Assembly: GCA_951799445.1 (NCBI GenBank)
Contig: OX637296.1
Location: 19,840,001-19,904,000, forward strand
Source: Pseudisothecium myosuroides
Taxonomy: Eukaryota; Streptophyta; Bryopsida; Hypnales; Lembophyllaceae
Direction of reading: 5' to 3'
DNA: 64,000 nt
Both the position numbers and the translations under genes were made by a program. Under the pieces are notes generated by a model, which saw nothing but the letters and a program-made list of their open reading frames with translations, had not been told where the DNA came from and made no database searches. Positions 58,637-64,000 of this stretch are shown one piece after another (within the stretch, counting starts at the first letter, position 1; every line of letters begins with the position of its first letter).

Positions 58637-60497
58637 TTGAATATGGTAGCGAAAAGGAATGGTTCATCTAGGAAGCGTCCGATGTATGTGGACTCAAATA
58701 GGCTTGATGAAGAAGGATTTCCACCAACAGACACGTCAATGGCTTCAACTCATCAAAGCCTTTGTCGTCATCAAGGAAAAAGAGGGCAAAGAAGTCGACA
58801 AATCCGAATTGGCCCCCACAACAATACTTACATGAAGGTAGGTTAATATTGGTGGAGTTCTACAAAGTGCGAAGCATTTAATCATTGGAGAGGAACTATG
58901 TGGAAAGGAACGTCATCAGTTACAATGAGCTATTCGAGAATTTACGGAAAGAGCTTGAGGATAAATTAGCAAACTCTGAGCGATTCAATGATTACTCAGA
59001 TTATTGGTTACACTCTGACTTCTTGGATAACACAGTGGTTCAGATGACTACCAATCTTGTGGAAAATTGGCGCTATTGTACAAAAAAAAAAGACGAGAAC
59101 AATTGGGATGAAGTAGATAGAAAATTTGCTTCCATCTTACGCATAGTTCAGACATGGTGGCGGCAATTTAGTGTAAGTTGCCACAAACAAAAACAACCAT
59201 GGAAGGAAACAGTGGAAGACAAAATTTTGACTGAATGTGTGAGTGGATCGATGTATTGGCTAGCATCGTCAATTAATGTGGTACCAAGGCTAGGGCAAAA
59301 GGCAGAAGGTGCGTACGAGACCTTGAGGAGGGTGCAACTTACCAAACTTTCAAACCATCTCCAACTAGCTGGAGTTTGCGGGGAAGGTTTTGAAGACCCC
59401 AAAACCAAAAGGCAAAAAGTTGCGATATGTTGATTGAAGCTACTGGATGTCCAATCCAGGAACCATTAGATTCACATACATGGATCCAAAAATGATGGAA
59501 GGCTATTCGCTTTGGTGCAATGGGGGATCTTTAATTTCTTTTTTATACAAGTTCGATTCCAAAGTTCCAAAAAAAGAGGGAGTGGAGGACATTCATCGTG
59601 CAAAGTTTAGATCCTATGGTTTGTCAATAGTTATCATGTGGTTATCGTTATTTTATGGGTTCGCACATTAATTACAATTTATCGCATCATTACAATGCAT
59701 TACTTCGCACCGTTACGATGCAATTGCAAGTAATGCATTGTAACAATGCAATAACGATGCAAAGTAATGCATTGTAATGACGCGATAAATTGTAATTAAT
59801 GTGCGAACCCATGAAACAACGATAACCACATGATAATTGTTGACAAACCGTAGGGTCTAAACTTTGTGATGTTGTGAAGATGATTGATATAGAGTTGACA
59901 TTGGAGGAACTGGAGTGGGTCGCTACATACCGCAGAAATTGCACTCACTTAGCACTGTCATTACTTGTTATCATGGGGAAATGCTACGAGGCTGACTACA
60001 TACACAATGACATATCTATGTCCAATTTTTTGCTCCATTTTGCTCCATGGAAAAAAAATACAGTATATTTGGGGATTTGTAATTGAGGACTTTCTAGCCG
60101 AGTTGTGGAAAAGGCGCCGCTAAGATACAGTTATTGAACCCAGCAAGCACTTCAAGAGGTGAAAGACGTCCAAAAGTTTGCTGCTCCGGAATTGTTCTTT
60201 GTATATGGAGGCCAAGGCTCAGAGAACTTGTTTGAGGTCATGCAAAAAAATCACTTTTACTCCAAAGTTACTGATGTATATGCGACAGGATGGATAGCAG
60301 CTCAAATTTGGAAAGAAGAATGGGATCCGATTTATTTTTGCAAAAAACAAGTGGGACAATATTAAAACCTACTATCAAAATTGAAAAGCCTCAAAACAGA
60401 GGATCCACGAGAAAGGACGTCCATCCTGGAAATTCTTGATAAATTGAGGATGGCACCATACTATTGGAGTGTACCTGAGTGTTGTTACCGAAGATAG
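58637..60497 (+). pseudogene. protein-kinase-like gene, decayed and interrupted by a MITE
   Basis: Pieces of one gene in order: an N-terminal frame at 58637, a 182-codon frame at 58885-59433 (SYNELFENLRKELEDKL), then kinase blocks. After 59866 the catalytic loop is YIHNDISMSNFLLHF, an HND variant of HRD. The DFG position reads GICN-stop-G, so an ancestral DWG has lost both D and W. APE is present as FAAPELFF, followed by a C-lobe (KVTDVYATGWIAAQIW) and the end EILDKLRMAPYYW to TAG 60495-60497. Other lesions: a frame change in an A-rich stretch near 59410, TGA near 59431, TAA at 60363-60365, and a 266-bp MITE. The kinase would be dead as written. I do not recognise the exact family; a cytosolic Ser/Thr-type kinase fold is inferred. 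Confidence 0.7.
59601..59866. mobile_element. 266-bp MITE inside the kinase-like gene
   Basis: Ends CAAAGTTTAGATCCTATGG and CCGTAGGGTCTAAACTTTG, with inverted arms of about 110 bp. Flanks read CATCGTG on the left and TGATGTTG on the right. Joining them with the shared TG (or GTG) restores an open frame through the site (VEDIHR-DVVKMIDIEL). Confidence 0.75.
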
Positions 60498-60960
60498 TAA
60501 TTTTTGTGTTTTCACTCTTGAAAGTTTAGCATATGATAGTTATGTTGAAGACAAGGATAGTTCACCTATAATCCTCATAGAGGACCATGTATATTTGGCA
60601 TCAGCTGAATGCCACCCCATATATACCTACAGATATATTCAAAACACTATTGTATGGAATTATTTTATTTGTTTCCTTTGGAATCTAGTAGAAGAAGGTG
60701 ATCTATACATGTCGAAATTCTTAAATGATACAATCATAACCCTAACTCAAACATGTGATGCACGTACAAGATATAAAGAAGTAAACAAATGTGTGTTGTA
60801 TAAACATGTATCAAGCTGCCAATTTTGAATGAAAGAGTATATGGCTATAAATTCAAGGTCGTCTATCATCCTCCAAAAGGTAGGGATATTGCATTGTAGC
60901 ACTTTAGAAGAGGGAAATGAGCCCTAATCCGCACCCCGACCAAGTAACGTTGGAGCTTGT

Positions 60961-61150
60961 CCTACTGTCCACGCCCCTGCCGCCTATTGTCCACGCCCAT
61001 CTTCAACTTCCATCCGTGCCTTACATAAGTCCGCGCCCAAACATGCATTCGCGCCCAGACCTGACATGCGTCCGCGCTGGGACATGACTCCGCGCCTGCT
61101 CCGTGCCCAAACCCGACTTCCATCCGCACATTGTTCAATATACATTTGCG
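60961..61150. repeat. C-rich degenerate tandem (CCGCGCC motif)
   Basis: TCCGCGCC-like motifs recur about every 20-25 bp (for example TCCGCGCCCAAACATGCATT, TTCGCGCCCAGACCTGACAT). GC content is far above the surroundings. It may be a minisatellite or a CpG-rich promoter of the next gene. Confidence 0.5.
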
Positions 61151-61639
61151 CCTCGAGTCTACACTGGCAACCAGGTGTTGGCAAGATAACTCCACGTCTG
61201 CTTTTTTTTACCTTCGCAAAAAATCAACTACATGTTGACTACATTGAATGGGCAAAACCTCAATCAGACGAATGAGTAGGCGGGCAGTTTGTCCAGTGTG
61301 AAAACCCTACTCATAATGGAGCTCATCAATTTTGTTTTGGATTTTTAATTTTACATGGGAGAATGCATTAGTGTTTGAATAGAATGGAAACCAAATTGAG
61401 ATCGGCACTCTTAGGTCTCAATTTGCGGCAAATGACTCTCCAGCTTATGTTAGGGTTTCTTACTTTGTGTTTGTTTTTTCTCTTCCTCTTTTTGTTACAT
61501 GGGATGAGAGAAGAAGAAGGAAATGCAATTGTAGTAGACGATTTACTTGTAGTTTGTAGTGTCAAATATTTATGGAATTGGATTTTTTATTTTCTTGCGA
61601 TGGACGTCTGAGGAATTTTTGTCTGCTTGCAAGAGGTTT

Positions 61640-62500
61640 GAAGTCCCAATGGCCGAAATGCAGGGTGCAAGTGAGGGGATGATCAATTAGAAGATTGACT
61701 GTGTAGAAGGGTAGTTGGTTGGTAAGGAGGCTCGCATTTTCAAGGTGGCAGCCAAGTTGGTTAAGGTGGAAGTTGTTGTGGTTAAGAAGGGTCATGCTTG
61801 GAACTTCATGGCTAGAAAGAAGAAAAAAAGGCTTATGCAAAAGAAGGAGCGGCTTTTGAAAGAACGAGTTATTCTTTGTGATGTAGAGGTTGTACTCCGG
61901 CAAGACTTGGAGAGATTAGCCTTGCCACAATTAGACCGGAGGAGGGAGGAGCAAGGAGTGGCAGTAATTTAGATGGAGTTGGAGAGGGGTATGCAGGAAT
62001 TATGGACGAGTCAACAGGAGTTACAAACCAAACTTGACTTGGAGAGACAGTTCTCACAGTTGATTATGAAGAGCCACTTTGAACCTTTACGCACGCCCTC
62101 CGTCATGAGCAAGAATGTGAAAGAGAGCGTTTGTGAGGCGTACGGGTTGGATCCTCAATCTGACATGTTTCATTGCTTTGTTACAGGTTGGTAACAAATT
62201 GAATAGTTTTGTTGTCTAGTTTTAAAGTTAAAGTTTTATATTATTCTCAAATTGTTTAAGTATTGCCATTGGATGATCATTGGTCAGCTATTTTGGTGTG
62301 CAGGGGTGAGCTTCCTTGGAAGAGAATCAAAACAACTCACATCTATCATAGGAGGTGGCCCGGAGCGTTTTTGCAAAAGTGGAGTATTGATGTCGATGCG
62401 CCAGAGAACCTGCTAGTATTGTGGATTCGTATTGAAACTGCATTTGACAAGTTCTACATTGCAATCATCCCCAGAGATGATGTTTTCACTTGTCATGTAC
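61640..62500 (+). pseudogene. coiled-coil / HNH-nuclease-like gene remnant
   Basis: A frame at 61715-61972 is highly charged and helical (ARKKKKRLMQKKERLLKERV). It meets an in-frame TAG and continues in the same frame from ATG 61973 (MELERGMQELWTSQQELQTK). A probable intron 62187-62260 joins ...HCFVT to PLDDHWSA without loss of frame. The C-terminal part carries THIYHRRWPG, then DAPENLLVLW and IETAFDKFY. The order resembles HNH_2-type domains (AHI, then PxNGLLLW, then IExAFD), with H and N in place. The frame runs into the foldback element at 62500, so the C-terminus is lost or replaced. If translation started at 61973, about 150 residues could still be made. The HNH call is by motif resemblance only. 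Confidence 0.45.
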
Positions 62501-63900
62501 AGTGGGGTCCCAATTAAAATGGCGTTTTTGAAATCGCAGGGAAGGAAATTTTGCATCTGCCAACTTTGACAGCTTTCCAAGGGCTCAAAAATTGATCTTT
62601 GACTATCAAATGTTTACCATAGCATCATCTTTAAGTTAATCATATGTGTACCAAATTTCAAGGCCAGATGATTTACACAAAAAAAGATTTTCAAAATCTC
62701 CCAACATGTGTAGCCGTTAATTTTTTTTCACTACTGCCAACTTTGACACCCTTCCAAGGACTGAAAGTATTTTCTTTCTCTACGAAATTTTTGTCATAGG
62801 ACCATCTATATGTTGATTACTTGTGTAAAAAATTTCAAGTCCAAAAGACCCCTACAAAAATAGATATTCAAAATCTCCCAACATGTGTAGTTGTGAGAAA
62901 CAATTTCACTACTACCAACTTTGATACTATCTCAAAGGTTGAAAAATTGTTTATTTACCATGAAATGTTTATGATGAAATAATCTCTATGTCAATAACAT
63001 GTGTGCTGAATTTCAAATTCAAAAGAATCACACAAAAAAATATATGCTAGTTCTACCAATGTGTACAGCTGTGAGAAAAATTTCACTCTTACCAACTTTG
63101 ACACTATCCCAAGGGTTGAAAAAAAAACATTTTACCATGAAATTTTTGGCATGAGATCATCTCTATATTGATAAAATGCATGCCAAATTTCAAGGTCAAA
63201 AGATTTACTAAAAGAAAGATATTCTAATTCTACGAACATGTGTAGTTGTGAGAATGACTTTCTACATCCATGTGAAATTTTACCCAAAAAATGCCACTAC
63301 CCCAAGGGTTGAAAAAATCGTTCTCACAACTACACATGTTGGTAGAATTAGCATATATTTTTTTGTGTGATTCTTTTGAATTTGAAATTCAGCACACATG
63401 TTATTGACATAGAGATTATTTCATCATAAACATTTCATGGTAAATAAACAATTTTTCAAACGTTGGGATAGTGTCAAAGTTGGTAGTAGTGAAATTGTTT
63501 CTCACAACTATACATGTTGGGAGATTTTGAATATCTATTTTTGTGGGGGTCTTTTGGAATTGAAATTTTTCACACATGTAATAAACATATAGATGGTCCT
63601 ATGACAAAAATTTCATAGAAAAAGAAAAAACTTTCAGTCCTTGGGAGGGTGTCAAAGTTGGCAGTAGTGAAAAAAAATTAACGGCTACACATGTTGGGAG
63701 ATTTCGAATATCTTTTTTTGTGTAAATCATGTGGCCTTGAAATTTGGTACACGTATAATTAACTTAAAGATGATGCTATGGTAAACATTTCATAGTCAAA
63801 GATCAATTTTTGAGCCCTCGGGAGGCTATCAAAGTTGGCAAATGCAAAATTTCCTTCCCTGCGATTTCGAAAACGCCATTTTGATTGGGACTCCACTATA
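62498..63900. mobile_element. 1.4-kb giant foldback element built of 177-bp tandem units
   Basis: Ends CAGTGGGGTCCCAATTAAAA (62500-) and, reversed, TAGTGGAGTCCCAATCAAAA (-63898), each bordered by TA (62498-62499, 63899-63900). The left arm has CCAACTTTGA at 62560, 62737, 62914 and 63092 (period 177-178). The right arm carries the same units inverted. The arms (about 62500-63075 and 63325-63898) pair almost throughout, leaving a loop of about 250 bp. TA borders with CAGTG ends fit a Tc1/mariner- or pogo-derived non-autonomous element. Confidence 0.8.
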
Positions 63901-64000
63901 CAATTTCTTACCCTAATGACTTCTTTGATGTCTTCTTTAATGTCTTCATTTGACTTCTTTAGTATGCATTGATTAATGTCAAATGTTTTCTTGTGCAAGT

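Overview
This is a plant nuclear window. The evidence is the C-terminus of a DYW-type PPR editing factor, a nuclear tRNA-Pro(CGG) with a Pol III terminator, GT-AG introns, a TTTAGGG array, and plant-type XTH, diacylglycerol kinase and PEX19 sequences. Coding exons are GC-rich and the intergenic DNA is very AT-rich and full of small transposons. The species cannot be fixed from the sequence. A DYW protein argues against complex thalloid liverworts; a non-seed land plant (moss, lycophyte or fern) is my guess.

Layout. 1-1.8 kb: PPR tail and tRNA. 5.4-9.3 kb: a PIF/Harbinger DNA transposon with both of its genes open and convergent. 10-35 kb: a dense, nested graveyard of short inverted-repeat elements and 5'-truncated LINE tails, holding a broken PEX19 copy (20.7-22.0 kb). 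36-39.3 kb: a composite inverted-repeat element and an intact two-exon XTH gene. 40-46.4 kb: more nested elements, including a 2.87-kb TTAA-flanked insertion. 48.2-53.6 kb: a complete 14-exon diacylglycerol kinase gene on the minus strand (946 aa) with a long N-terminal extension of 44-residue FxFG-like repeats. 55-57.3 kb: more small elements. 58.4-60.5 kb: a broken protein-kinase-like gene carrying a MITE. 61.6-62.5 kb: a coiled-coil/HNH-nuclease-like gene remnant, cut by a 1.4-kb giant foldback made of 177-bp tandem units.

Most interesting theme: several unrelated small elements share the terminus TTAA-CCCCTAA(A/G)(T/G)G. Two nested insertions, compared with sister copies that keep the empty site, show the TTAA is duplicated target. 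TTAA targeting with C-rich ends is the signature of piggyBac-type transposition, which is rarely reported in plants. No matching transposase is present in the window, so these copies are non-autonomous.

The intact genes do not form a pathway: XTH acts in the cell wall, the DGK in lipid signalling, the PPR protein in organelle RNA editing. Gene models were spliced by hand from reading frame, splice consensus and family knowledge.
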